Assembly (NCBI GenBank): GCA_964408175.1
Contig: CAYOYL010000118.1
Coordinates: 1 to 5,786, forward strand
DNA length: 5,786 nucleotides
DNA from: JAFGKM01 sp964408175
Lineage (GTDB): Bacteria; Ratteibacteria; UBA8468; B48-G9; JAFGKM01
Direction: 5' to 3'
The position numbers and the translations under genes were made by a program. The notes below the pieces were generated by a model. The model worked only from the letters and a program-made list of their open reading frames with translations. It did no database searches and had not been told where the DNA came from. Within the stretch, counting starts at the first letter, position 1. Every line of letters starts with the position of its first letter. Positions 1 to 5,786 of this stretch are shown piece after piece.

Positions 1-1635
1 AATAGCCGCATTGCCGTGGGGGCGAATCATTTCGTTGCACCGCGTTCCCTGTCCTTCAGTGCCGGGAACAACTATGCCCGCAATGGAAGGCGGGGCGGAT
101 GGGAATACCCTGTGGGGCTGGCATGTCCATGGGTGGATTTTTCCTATCCTGAAGGAGGGCTCAGTTATATCAACCATATGACGCAGGGACGCAACGGCAG
201 GTTCTGGATTGAAAACCTCGCCGGATATGGAGACGACTTTCGGCTTGCCTTCGGATGGTCACATCTTCTTGCCCTGCAGCCCGGAGGTTCCTGGTCCTCA
301 CCTACAATGTCTCTGGCAGTGCACAGCGGTGACTGGCGCATCACCGCAGAACGCTACCGTGAGTGGTTTGATAGACTGCACCCCCCTGACTACAGCCGAC
401 CTCTGATTCGCTCCCGTATGGGCTTTCAGAATATATTCCTGAGGGGTTTTGACGGTACCCCTATACGTCCGTTTGAAGATATTCCCTATGTCGCAGAATC
501 CGGACGCCGCTACGGTATTGACATGCTTTGTATCTGGGATACACTTACGCTCGGCAACTACGCCCGGTATAACCCTTACGACCTGACTGACTACGCACCA
601 TCAGACCGCGAGAAACTGCAAAAGGGTCTGCACAGGGCTGAGTCAGAAGGTACGCATACCAGTGCTCTGATTAACTTCCGTCATCCAAACGTTCCACTCC
701 ATCTCCCGGACCCGGATATTGTAAACCGTGTCCAGCACAGATACTCAGGAACATTCCGAACAGAAAACTGGGCGGGTAATCATACACACGGGGACCTCTG
801 GTCACGCCACATCGGCCCGGAGAGTTACGTCTTCAGCCCGTTTTCTTCCGCTCACCGTGAGCGTGTCATAAGGCTGACAGAAGACTACCTCAGCCTCGGT
901 TATACCTCCATGTTTTACGACCAACCATTTGAAAATTCTCCGGACTATGGTTTTATTGAACGGGGATACCCACCTGATGCTACCCATCACCAGGCACTGG
1001 AGATTATAAGAGAGGTGCGGAAGATGCTCCTGTCACGTGACCCGCAGGCGGTTGTGATAGGGGAAGAAAACGATATCCATGCAACCCCGTACATAGACCA
1101 GTGGATGAGTTGGTCCATTGCGGCGGTCTCCGAACAGGTTATTGAACGCGTCGCAATGCTCAGATATTCTATGCCGCACACCATACTTTCCTGGGTGGTT
1201 GACCACGAACCTGAACGGGCGGCAATAGCCTTTGCAATGGGCATGCAACTCTGCCTGATGGTTCACGGGGCAGAGAAGGATATTGGAGAAGAACCTCTCT
1301 TTGCGGGTAGAGTCAAGGCGATGGCTGAACTGCGAAGGAAAACATCTGCCCGAACTGTTATGGCAAGATTCAAGGGAAGAGATGGTCTGGAGATAGATGG
1401 CGACAGCGGCTTTGCAGCCTATGCGTATGAGAGTCCGGCAGGGATAGCAGTAACTGTTGCAGCGTACGGTTCTTCAGCCAGTGGGAAGGTAACCGTGGTT
1501 CCCGAAGTTTTTGCTTCAAACAGCCGTAAGGATGGAGGGACGATATTCAGCATGGAGGGTGCAGAGGTTTCACATAAAGGGATGACCTGCGAGTTCAGTC
1601 TGGATAAGAATGATGTCGCAGTCTGGATGTTATAG
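1..1635 (+). CDS. Glycosidase-like TIM-barrel protein (DUF6259-like), 5'-truncated
   Basis: The frame is open from the first base, so the true start lies upstream; 544 residues plus the stop are visible. A GTG at 16 is in frame but has no ribosome binding site and falls inside a beta-rich domain, so it is not the start. Layout, numbered from base 1: a beta-sandwich-like part to about residue 105; a linker GDWRITAERYREWF (111-124), typical of large sugar-hydrolase-like proteins where a mutarotase-like sandwich precedes the barrel; a barrel from about 136 to 430 with strand-like motifs IWD (D180), MFYDQ (D307) and GEEND (E355, E356, D358); then a small C-terminal beta domain to 544. D307 at a strand end and the acidic cluster at 355-358 are candidate catalytic residues, by analogy with GH27/31/36-type barrels. 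The DUF6259 assignment is from recall of the sequence style, not a search, and the substrate is unknown. It is first of three co-directional genes; 50 bases separate it from the M14 gene. Confidence 0.75.
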   Translation, partial: NSRIAVGANHFVAPRSLSFSAGNNYARNGRRGGWEYPVGLACPWVDFSYPEGGLSYINHMTQGRNGRFWIENLAGYGDDFRLAFGWSHLLALQPGGSWSSPTMSLAVHSGDWRITAERYREWFDRLHPPDYSRPLIRSRMGFQNIFLRGFDGTPIRPFEDIPYVAESGRRYGIDMLCIWDTLTLGNYARYNPYDLTDYAPSDREKLQKGLHRAESEGTHTSALINFRHPNVPLHLPDPDIVNRVQHRYSGTFRTENWAGNHTHGDLWSRHIGPESYVFSPFSSAHRERVIRLTEDYLSLGYTSMFYDQPFENSPDYGFIERGYPPDATHHQALEIIREVRKMLLSRDPQAVVIGEENDIHATPYIDQWMSWSIAAVSEQVIERVAMLRYSMPHTILSWVVDHEPERAAIAFAMGMQLCLMVHGAEKDIGEEPLFAGRVKAMAELRRKTSARTVMARFKGRDGLEIDGDSGFAAYAYESPAGIAVTVAAYGSSASGKVTVVPEVFASNSRKDGGTIFSMEGAEVSHKGMTCEFSLDKNDVAVWML

Positions 1636-1670
1636 TGGTAGTCCTTGTTTACGATTTCTACGGGGTATCT

Positions 1671-1678
1671 GGAAGGAG
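1671..1678 (+). promoter_or_regulatory. Ribosome binding site of the M14 gene
   Basis: GGAAGGAG lies 7 bases before the ATG at 1686. It decides the start of the carboxypeptidase-like gene: the same frame is open 17 codons further up to a GTG at 1635 that overlaps the previous stop codon, but that GTG has no Shine-Dalgarno motif and the extra residues do not form a signal peptide. Confidence 0.85.
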
Positions 1679-1685
1679 AAAAAAA

Positions 1686-3266
1686 ATGTCCACTGTTAAA
1701 AAAACGGATGGGAAAGACAAGAAATTTCCGCGCATTACAATGTGGCCGCCGCAGGACCTCACCGTAACCCTTGAAGGGAGTGGAAGACGTCTGTCAACAG
1801 TTCTCAGATGGAAGCCACCTCTTGTTAATAAAGAAGAGGTTGGTGGATACCTGATAGAAAGGAAGGTCTGGTGGCCCGGGGTTCCCCCGCAAACGAAACT
1901 GCTTACACAAAAACCTGTGCAGGGATGTTCATTCGTAGACAATAAGACAGTCCCTGACCGCATAAACGAATACAGGGTGTGTGCTGTCCATCGGCGTTTT
2001 CCCCGCGTGTATGGGAACTGGGGCTTCCCTGCTGCTGTCTATGGATTTGCCTTTATGCGTTACAGAGAGATGGTTGCAGAACTTAAAAGGTTCGGTGAGA
2101 GATACCCTGAGGTCTGCCGCATAGTGGACGCCGGACCGGCAGCAGTAAAAAACTACAGGGTATGGTGTGCCGTTCTGGGAACTGATACCAGTGATATGGC
2201 TGACAGGCCGGGACTGTTCCTTGCCGGCAATCCACATGCCTCTGAGGTTGAGGGCGGAGATATGTGTATGGGGCTGGTCAGGGAGACCCTGAGACGATGG
2301 GAAAAAGGGGACCGCGTTATAAGAAAAATCCTTGAAGGGGCGCAGATACGTATTATCCCGCTCTATAATCCCTGCGGCCGTTCCTCAAATGAGGCAGGCT
2401 TCCCTGGAGGGGTAAGAAAGAATATGCCTGCACGTCTTCTGAAACCCCACCATGACCCTCTGCAGGCAGCAGACTGCTGGAGGGCTGATACGGGCATGGG
2501 ACTGGACCCCAACAGGACGTTTGATTTTGGATGGGAACAGGGCGGCAACAAAGATATGAAGAGCAGTACCTATCCAGGCAGACATCCATTTGCTGCCCCT
2601 GAAACGCGTGCTCTCGTCAGGATGGCTCGGGCTTTACGTCCCCAGATATCGGTAAATTACCATGGACCCTGCGGCTATCCACTGTTGACAGCCGACTTAC
2701 CGGATGGCACCCGGCCTGTAGACAGACCCCTTCAGTATGAGATAGGACGCGAGTTTGCAAAACGGAGTGACCCTGCATTTGCGGACGATATTCCCGAAGA
2801 GTCTCCCCACCCGACAGAACTGCAGACAGGACTGGCACAGAACTGGTTTTATAAGGAGTTCTACGGCGTACACCTGTTGCCCGAAGGTTTTTACGGACAG
2901 GTACCGATAGACCCGCGGCTGCTGCCTGTGACAGGGTCAGAATCCATCAGGGAGTTGGTGGAAAGGAATATGGAAGCGATGGTATGGATGGCAGAACGCC
3001 TGCACGGAAGCATTCTTGTTGTACATGTACGCAACAGCAGAGGGCACCCTCTAAAATCTGAGGTCAGGATGCCCGGTCATATGAATCCTTATTGTCTTCC
3101 ACAGAAGACAGGAAAGCGTTATGGGGACTACAGGCGTATCATTTCTCCGGGTGTTTATAAGGTTGAGATTGCTGCCCATGGATACCGTTCCAAAAAGTTT
3201 CGCGTGGAAATAGTAGAAGACAAGCCAACGTTACTTGATGTGGTACTTAAAGGAGAGAAGAAATGA
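1686..3266 (+). CDS. M14-family zinc carboxypeptidase-like protein with FnIII and transthyretin-like domains
   Basis: This predicted metallopeptidase has 526 residues from the ATG at 1686. Domains in order: a fibronectin type III-like domain (about 20-118, with LRWKPP and GYLIERK), an M14 catalytic domain (about 124-435), and a C-terminal carboxypeptidase-regulatory, transthyretin-like beta domain (about 441-521). Zinc ligands are H184 and E187 in NPHASE and H326 in VNYHGP. The carboxylate-binding pair is N276-R277 in DPNR, R244 in GGVRKN may match Arg127 of carboxypeptidase A, and the general base is probably E400 in LLPEGFYG. H326 to E400 is 74 residues, the same as His196 to Glu270 in carboxypeptidase A. 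PFAAPETRAL (301-310) is a further M14 hallmark. The active site therefore looks intact. Carboxypeptidase A Arg71 is replaced by S186, and spacing puts E378 where Tyr248 would be, so specificity is probably unusual. No signal peptide or membrane segment is visible, so a cytoplasmic location is inferred. Its stop overlaps the next start (ATGA), which suggests translational coupling. The substrate is not known. Confidence 0.9.
   Translation: MSTVKKTDGKDKKFPRITMWPPQDLTVTLEGSGRRLSTVLRWKPPLVNKEEVGGYLIERKVWWPGVPPQTKLLTQKPVQGCSFVDNKTVPDRINEYRVCAVHRRFPRVYGNWGFPAAVYGFAFMRYREMVAELKRFGERYPEVCRIVDAGPAAVKNYRVWCAVLGTDTSDMADRPGLFLAGNPHASEVEGGDMCMGLVRETLRRWEKGDRVIRKILEGAQIRIIPLYNPCGRSSNEAGFPGGVRKNMPARLLKPHHDPLQAADCWRADTGMGLDPNRTFDFGWEQGGNKDMKSSTYPGRHPFAAPETRALVRMARALRPQISVNYHGPCGYPLLTADLPDGTRPVDRPLQYEIGREFAKRSDPAFADDIPEESPHPTELQTGLAQNWFYKEFYGVHLLPEGFYGQVPIDPRLLPVTGSESIRELVERNMEAMVWMAERLHGSILVVHVRNSRGHPLKSEVRMPGHMNPYCLPQKTGKRYGDYRRIISPGVYKVEIAAHGYRSKKFRVEIVEDKPTLLDVVLKGEKK
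3249..3255 (+). promoter_or_regulatory. Ribosome binding site for the small gene at 3263
   Basis: AAAGGAG sits inside the last codons of the M14 gene, 7 bases before the ATG at 3263; a second ATG in the same frame follows at 3266. Together with the ATGA overlap this marks a genuine, coupled translation start. By contrast, the nearest upstream start codon in the other frame (TTG at 3312) has its closest GGAGG (3289-3293) 18 bases away, too far to be a normal site. Confidence 0.75.
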
Positions 3267-3421
3267 TGGGGGAAAAGAGAAAGATATTGGAGGAACTTAC
3301 CGCAGCACGCCTTGATTATCAGCGGGATATGGGGTGGTTACGGAAGCGGTTCGGAAATCATACCGAAGGTGCATCTTTCTCAGGTTACCGGGACGTTTAC
3401 AACAGCCCTGAATGCACTTGA
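3263..3421 (+). CDS. N-terminal part of a small helical protein gene, cut short by a frameshift
   Basis: The well-supported start at 3263 gives only 52 residues before a TGA at 3419-3421. The first 31 residues are charged and look like an amphipathic helix (KRKILEELTAARLDYQ followed by RDMGWLRKRFG). The neighbouring frame, one base on, stays open through 3686 and continues with strongly helical sequence. Removing one C from the CCC run at 3406-3408 would join the two frames into a 140-residue protein (48 residues from this frame, then 92 starting LNALESDTTEALES). I infer one original gene that now carries a one-base insertion, from mutation or sequencing error. No known family is recognised. 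Position after the M14 gene, with overlapping stop and start, implies co-expression with it. A real 52-residue peptide is possible but less likely. Confidence 0.55.
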   Translation: MMGEKRKILEELTAARLDYQRDMGWLRKRFGNHTEGASFSGYRDVYNSPECT

Positions 3422-3686
3422 ATCAGATACCACGGAGGCTCTTGAATCAACTCTCCGCTCGTTCAGAAATCTCCACCGTGAGGTTATGAAAGAGGCTGTT
3501 TGGAGTATACTGGAGCAGACCAAGAATACACTGAAGATGCTTCAGAAGTCGGAGCCTGAGTTGTTTGCCCTGAAGATAAAAGTGTGGAACAGGGCTTCGT
3601 GGCTCTTTACGAATTTCAGCATAAAACAGAGCCGAACGGTTGGGGGAAATTATCGTAAGGCACTGAACCTGCTGGCAGGGCTGTGA
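3312..3686 (+). CDS. C-terminal part of the small helical protein gene (hypothetical)
   Basis: This frame is open from just after the M14 stop codon to the TGA at 3684-3686. The only early start codon is a TTG at 3312 with no usable ribosome binding site. The real coding part is probably from about 3408 onward: LNALESDTTEALESTLRSF, EVMKEAVWSILEQTKNTLKML and ALKIKVWNRASWLF read as successive amphipathic helices, ending in KALNLLAGL. The stretch before 3408, rich in glycine, isoleucine and threonine, looks less protein-like and is probably out-of-frame reading of the N-terminal part. There is no signal peptide, metal-binding motif or recognised domain. A small helical partner or adaptor for the upstream enzyme is conceivable, but nothing in the sequence shows it. 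The gene ends 27 bases before the converging GH9 stop codon. Confidence 0.55.
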   Translation: MIISGIWGGYGSGSEIIPKVHLSQVTGTFTTALNALESDTTEALESTLRSFRNLHREVMKEAVWSILEQTKNTLKMLQKSEPELFALKIKVWNRASWLFTNFSIKQSRTVGGNYRKALNLLAGL

Positions 3687-3713
3687 ATTTAGCACACCTG
3701 CAAGACGGAATTT

Positions 3714-5579
3714 TTATCTTTGCAGATAAGATAGTAACAGTAACATCCAGCCGTTGCAGTTCAGCCATGTCTCCTGAGCAAGGTGGTCGTATCTCCCGTT
3801 CATTGAGTTACCTGCATTGGGGTAATTTTCAGGCTGTGGGTAGAGCAGGTCTCTTTTGATACCGTCGTTCAGTTCTTTATCCAGACCGCCGTAGATGCCT
3901 GTGGTAACGCCCCATCGCATATCCCTCAGGTGGCGGTAGAAGGCGGAAGAGTAGTATCTGTATGAAACAGAGGATGCTGCAGCGTACTGACCTGAGTTGC
4001 GTACGCCGACCTGATTCATAAAAGACATAAACCGTGGATTGGCACCCAGTACCCATTGCAACTGACGTTCTGCCATCTGGAGACCGCCAGAGTACCCTGC
4101 CAGCCTCTCCGCTGCAGCAAATACAGTTCCTGCAGAAAGGATGTAAGGGTTGTAACCGTGTCTTGCTATGGCCCGGGGTATAATGACAGATGGCGTACGG
4201 TCAAAACGAATTTCCGTGGGCTGGCGGAATACTGTGGCACGGCAGAACCCTTCCAGCATCCGGGCGAACCTGTACAGCGATTCTTTCACTTTGTCCGTCA
4301 GGTTACAGAGTCTTTTGTTATCCTGTGCATATCCGAGATACTCAATAAGTGCATGCATATACCCGAATGGATAATCAAGAAAGACCCTTTCATCGCCTGC
4401 TTCCTCAGGGAAGGGTTCCAGCCCCCGGCAGTTCTCGGATGAATGAAAGTAGCCCTCAGGTTGCTGTAGAGCCAGCATCTTTTCAAGGGAGACTTCGGCC
4501 TTCCTGATTGATGCGGCATCTCTTTTTTCCTTTGCCTGCTCTATGTAGTAAAGAGCCATACCTGCAAGTACCTCCAGTTTCTGATAGGGCGGATACCTCT
4601 TCATGGATTCCAGATAATTGATTGTTTTTGCTGCTGCATTGACACAGCGTTTTGCATTCTTACTGTCATACGGCTGCAGCAGACGACCGAAGTATCGCAG
4701 GATGTGTGCCAGATAGGCAAAGTATTTTGGTGCCGTGCTCGCGAAGGTGTAAATGGGTGCTCCCAGAATCTTGACGACGGCATTTTTTCCCCAGATGTCA
4801 AGTACCGCACGCTTATCCTGGTGCAGGTCGTCATAATTCTGCTCAAGGTGGTGTATCCGCAGCATTGTTCTATTTGCCTTTGTGTAAGGGAACCATTCAA
4901 AGACCCCTGTATAGAATGTACCGTCGGGCTTCTGCATCTTCAGAAGCCAGTCAACCTCCCACCATGCCTCCGACAGGCAGTAGGGATAAGGGCCGTTGTT
5001 ACCGGTCCACCTCGGTGAGAAAGATTCTTCAGTCTTCAGCAGACCGTAGACAGCCGCCCAGACATAGGCTGTCCATTTGTTGTCATCATGCGCATCGTGC
5101 CAGCCGCCTGATGCAGGTATGTGTCGGATAACCTTTCCAAGACTTTTCGGTTTCAGGGAGTAGATGTAACCGTCGTGTGTGTGGCAGAAGATACCGCAGC
5201 GCTTGAGATAGTAGTGTTTGGCAGATTTTTCACGAAGGTTCCCGTAGAGGTCCCTGCTTATGGCAAAAGGGGCGGTCTCAGCGTTATGTCTGCCAAACCT
5301 TACCTTCAGGGTATATTCACCTTCCCTGCGTACAGACGAACAGTCGGCAGTCCAGTCCTGACGTCCCCAGATGTTGGTTCCGTGCGGTTTTAGCGGAACG
5401 GCAATCTCCCTGTTTGTGCTGCAGTCGTGCAGAAGAGCAGTGCCGCCGGAAAATTCCTCGTTTGTCCAGATGTAGACAGGCTTGAAACCGTCTTTATGAA
5501 ATCCTGCCTGGCAGTAGTAAAAACTGACAGGTTTTCGGCTGTAATCGTCAAAGTCGTATGCCTGTTGTTTCCTGTTCAT
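3714..5579 (-). CDS. Glycoside hydrolase family 9 protein with N-terminal Ig-like (CelD_N-type) domain
   Basis: This predicted endo- or exo-acting beta-glycosidase has 621 residues from the ATG at 5579. An Ig-like beta domain (about 17-108) matches the domain that precedes many GH9 catalytic domains, followed by the linking pattern YYLKRCG (123-129). The (alpha/alpha)6 barrel then runs to the C-terminus. GGWHDAHD (158-165) corresponds to the GGWxDAGD motif, giving D162 and D165 as candidates for the nucleophilic-water base. LSEAWWEVDWLLKMQ (202-216) and LQWVLGANP (507-515) are further GH9 signatures. E603 in QETWLNCNGW is the likely catalytic acid. The family inverts configuration and mostly cuts beta-1,4-glucans; some members release single glucosyl or glucosaminyl units. 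The usual substrate-binding PHHR segment is not present after LGANP; NSGQYAAASS (528-537) lies there instead. No signal peptide, dockerin or carbohydrate-binding module is seen, so the enzyme is probably cytoplasmic and acts on imported oligosaccharides. An in-frame GTG at 5600 would add 7 residues, but it is buried in a hairpin. Confidence 0.9.
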   Translation of the reverse strand: MNRKQQAYDFDDYSRKPVSFYYCQAGFHKDGFKPVYIWTNEEFSGGTALLHDCSTNREIAVPLKPHGTNIWGRQDWTADCSSVRREGEYTLKVRFGRHNAETAPFAISRDLYGNLREKSAKHYYLKRCGIFCHTHDGYIYSLKPKSLGKVIRHIPASGGWHDAHDDNKWTAYVWAAVYGLLKTEESFSPRWTGNNGPYPYCLSEAWWEVDWLLKMQKPDGTFYTGVFEWFPYTKANRTMLRIHHLEQNYDDLHQDKRAVLDIWGKNAVVKILGAPIYTFASTAPKYFAYLAHILRYFGRLLQPYDSKNAKRCVNAAAKTINYLESMKRYPPYQKLEVLAGMALYYIEQAKEKRDAASIRKAEVSLEKMLALQQPEGYFHSSENCRGLEPFPEEAGDERVFLDYPFGYMHALIEYLGYAQDNKRLCNLTDKVKESLYRFARMLEGFCRATVFRQPTEIRFDRTPSVIIPRAIARHGYNPYILSAGTVFAAAERLAGYSGGLQMAERQLQWVLGANPRFMSFMNQVGVRNSGQYAAASSVSYRYYSSAFYRHLRDMRWGVTTGIYGGLDKELNDGIKRDLLYPQPENYPNAGNSMNGRYDHLAQETWLNCNGWMLLLLSYLQR

Positions 5580-5584
5580 TTTCA

Positions 5585-5589
5585 CTTCC
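5585..5589 (-). promoter_or_regulatory. Probable ribosome binding site of the GH9 gene
   Basis: On the minus strand GGAAG lies 5 bases before the ATG at 5579, outside the hairpin at 5597-5630. The match is modest. It favours 5579 over the GTG at 5600, whose first base pairs within the hairpin stem and whose GAGGGG-like upstream sequence is also in the stem. Confidence 0.5.
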
Positions 5590-5596
5590 AAATCCC

Positions 5597-5630
5597 CCAC
5601 CTTAATCCCCTCAGAGGAGAGGGTAAGGGG
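5597..5630 (-). repeat. Imperfect inverted repeat / intercistronic hairpin
   Basis: Read on the minus strand, CCCCTTACCCTC (5630-5619) pairs with GAGGG (5612-5608), TAAGG (5604-5600) and GG (5598-5597). That gives 12 base pairs with a 6-base loop (5618-5613), a 3-base bulge (5607-5605) and a 1-base bulge (5599). It fills most of the gap between the isomerase-like stop and the GH9 start. No T-run follows on either strand, so it does not look like an intrinsic terminator. The C-rich and G-rich arms resemble the dispersed palindromic repeats found between genes in many environmental bacteria. It could stabilise or separate the two parts of the transcript; which one is not shown. Confidence 0.65.
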
Positions 5631-5636
5631 TAATAA

Positions 5637-5786
5637 TTATCTGACCCTGTCTTCCTCCAGAACCTCGTACCCTATCAGTTTGGCAAAGTCTTTGAACTGC
5701 TGTCTGTAGTCCCCGAAGAATACTGCTCTGTGAAAACCAAATGTATTCCAGTCCACATTTTCCAGTAGTGCCTTTGCATCAGTCTT
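5637..5786 (-). CDS. C-terminal end of a gene, possibly an L-fucose/L-arabinose isomerase-like protein (partial)
   Basis: The minus-strand frame is open from the window edge to a TAA at 5639-5637 and encodes 49 residues. It contains DWNTFGFHRAVFFGD followed by a helix (QQFKDFAKLIGYEVLEED). A histidine-containing HRxVxxGD segment followed by a short helix and a strand ending in acidic residues is reminiscent of the C-terminus of fucose/arabinose isomerase-like proteins. That assignment comes from memory of the pattern and is tentative; another enzyme with an alpha/beta C-terminal tail is possible. Coding quality is good and the frame fits the window edge, so a real gene tail is likely. It is upstream of the GH9 gene in the same direction with about 57 bases between them, consistent with one transcript that would couple glycan cleavage with metabolism of the released sugar. 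Confidence 0.6.
   Translation of the reverse strand, partial: KTDAKALLENVDWNTFGFHRAVFFGDYRQQFKDFAKLIGYEVLEEDRVR

Noticed and set aside
1635..1685. N-terminal extension of the M14 gene from the GTG at 1635, which overlaps the preceding stop.
   Set aside because: There is no ribosome binding site before 1635, while GGAAGGAG stands 7 bases before the ATG at 1686. The added 17 residues are not a convincing signal peptide.
1658..1963. Long antisense open frames opposite the M14 and glycosidase-like genes.
   Set aside because: Their translations are rich in Ser, Pro and Cys with no domain pattern and have no ribosome binding sites. They are by-products of the coding strand, whose protein signatures are clear.
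3415..3424. ACT TGA as a programmed +1 frameshift site like that of prfB.
   Set aside because: The slippery CTT-type codon and the close upstream Shine-Dalgarno stimulator are missing, and threonyl-tRNA on ACT would not re-pair well one base on. A simple insertion in the CCC run at 3406-3408 explains the data better.
3715..3733. TATCTT...AAGATA inverted repeat near the convergent stops as a terminator.
   Set aside because: The stem is only 6 base pairs and AT-rich. The T-run lies on the wrong side for the plus strand and reads as an A-run after the stem on the minus strand.
4056..5131. Plus-strand open frames within the GH9 region.
   Set aside because: They lie opposite sequence carrying conserved GH9 motifs on the minus strand and show no coherent protein features.
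5580..5600. GTG at 5600 as the GH9 start.
   Set aside because: It lies within the stem of the hairpin at 5597-5630 and adds only 7 residues outside the recognisable domain. The ATG at 5579 has a GGAAG at proper distance. It is not fully excluded.

Overview
The window is intronless and densely packed, with strong Shine-Dalgarno motifs and ATGA-type stop/start overlap, so it is bacterial. Base composition looks close to balanced. The gene content (a TIM-barrel glycosidase-like protein, an M14 metallopeptidase with accessory beta domains, a family 9 glycoside hydrolase and a probable sugar-isomerase tail) suggests a polysaccharide- or glycoconjugate-degrading bacterium. An environmental lineage such as the Planctomycetes/PVC group or a candidate phylum is a guess only; no phylogenetic marker is present.

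Layout: two gene clusters converge near position 3700. The plus-strand cluster (1-3686) holds the 3' part of a large glycosidase-like gene (1-1635), a complete M14 zinc carboxypeptidase-like gene (1686-3266, FnIII + M14 + transthyretin-like domains), and a small alpha-helical protein gene starting at 3263. The small gene overlaps the M14 stop codon and appears broken by a one-base frameshift, so it reads as two overlapping frames (3263-3421 and up to 3686). The minus-strand cluster (5786 down to 3714) holds the C-terminal 49 codons of a gene that resembles the tail of fucose/arabinose isomerase-like proteins, a strong intercistronic hairpin (5597-5630), and a complete GH9 glycoside hydrolase gene (5579-3714). 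Only 27 bases separate the two converging stop codons, and no clear terminator is visible there.

How the genes may work together: this looks like part of a carbohydrate-utilisation region. The two hydrolase-type enzymes would release sugars and the isomerase-like protein would feed a sugar into central metabolism. The M14 enzyme could trim a peptide or amide from a glycoconjugate, but its substrate cannot be read from sequence. Neither complete enzyme (M14 or GH9) shows a signal peptide at its best-supported start, which suggests cytoplasmic action on imported oligomers. No RNA genes, CRISPR arrays, transposases or integration sites were seen. Promoters for both clusters must lie outside the window.
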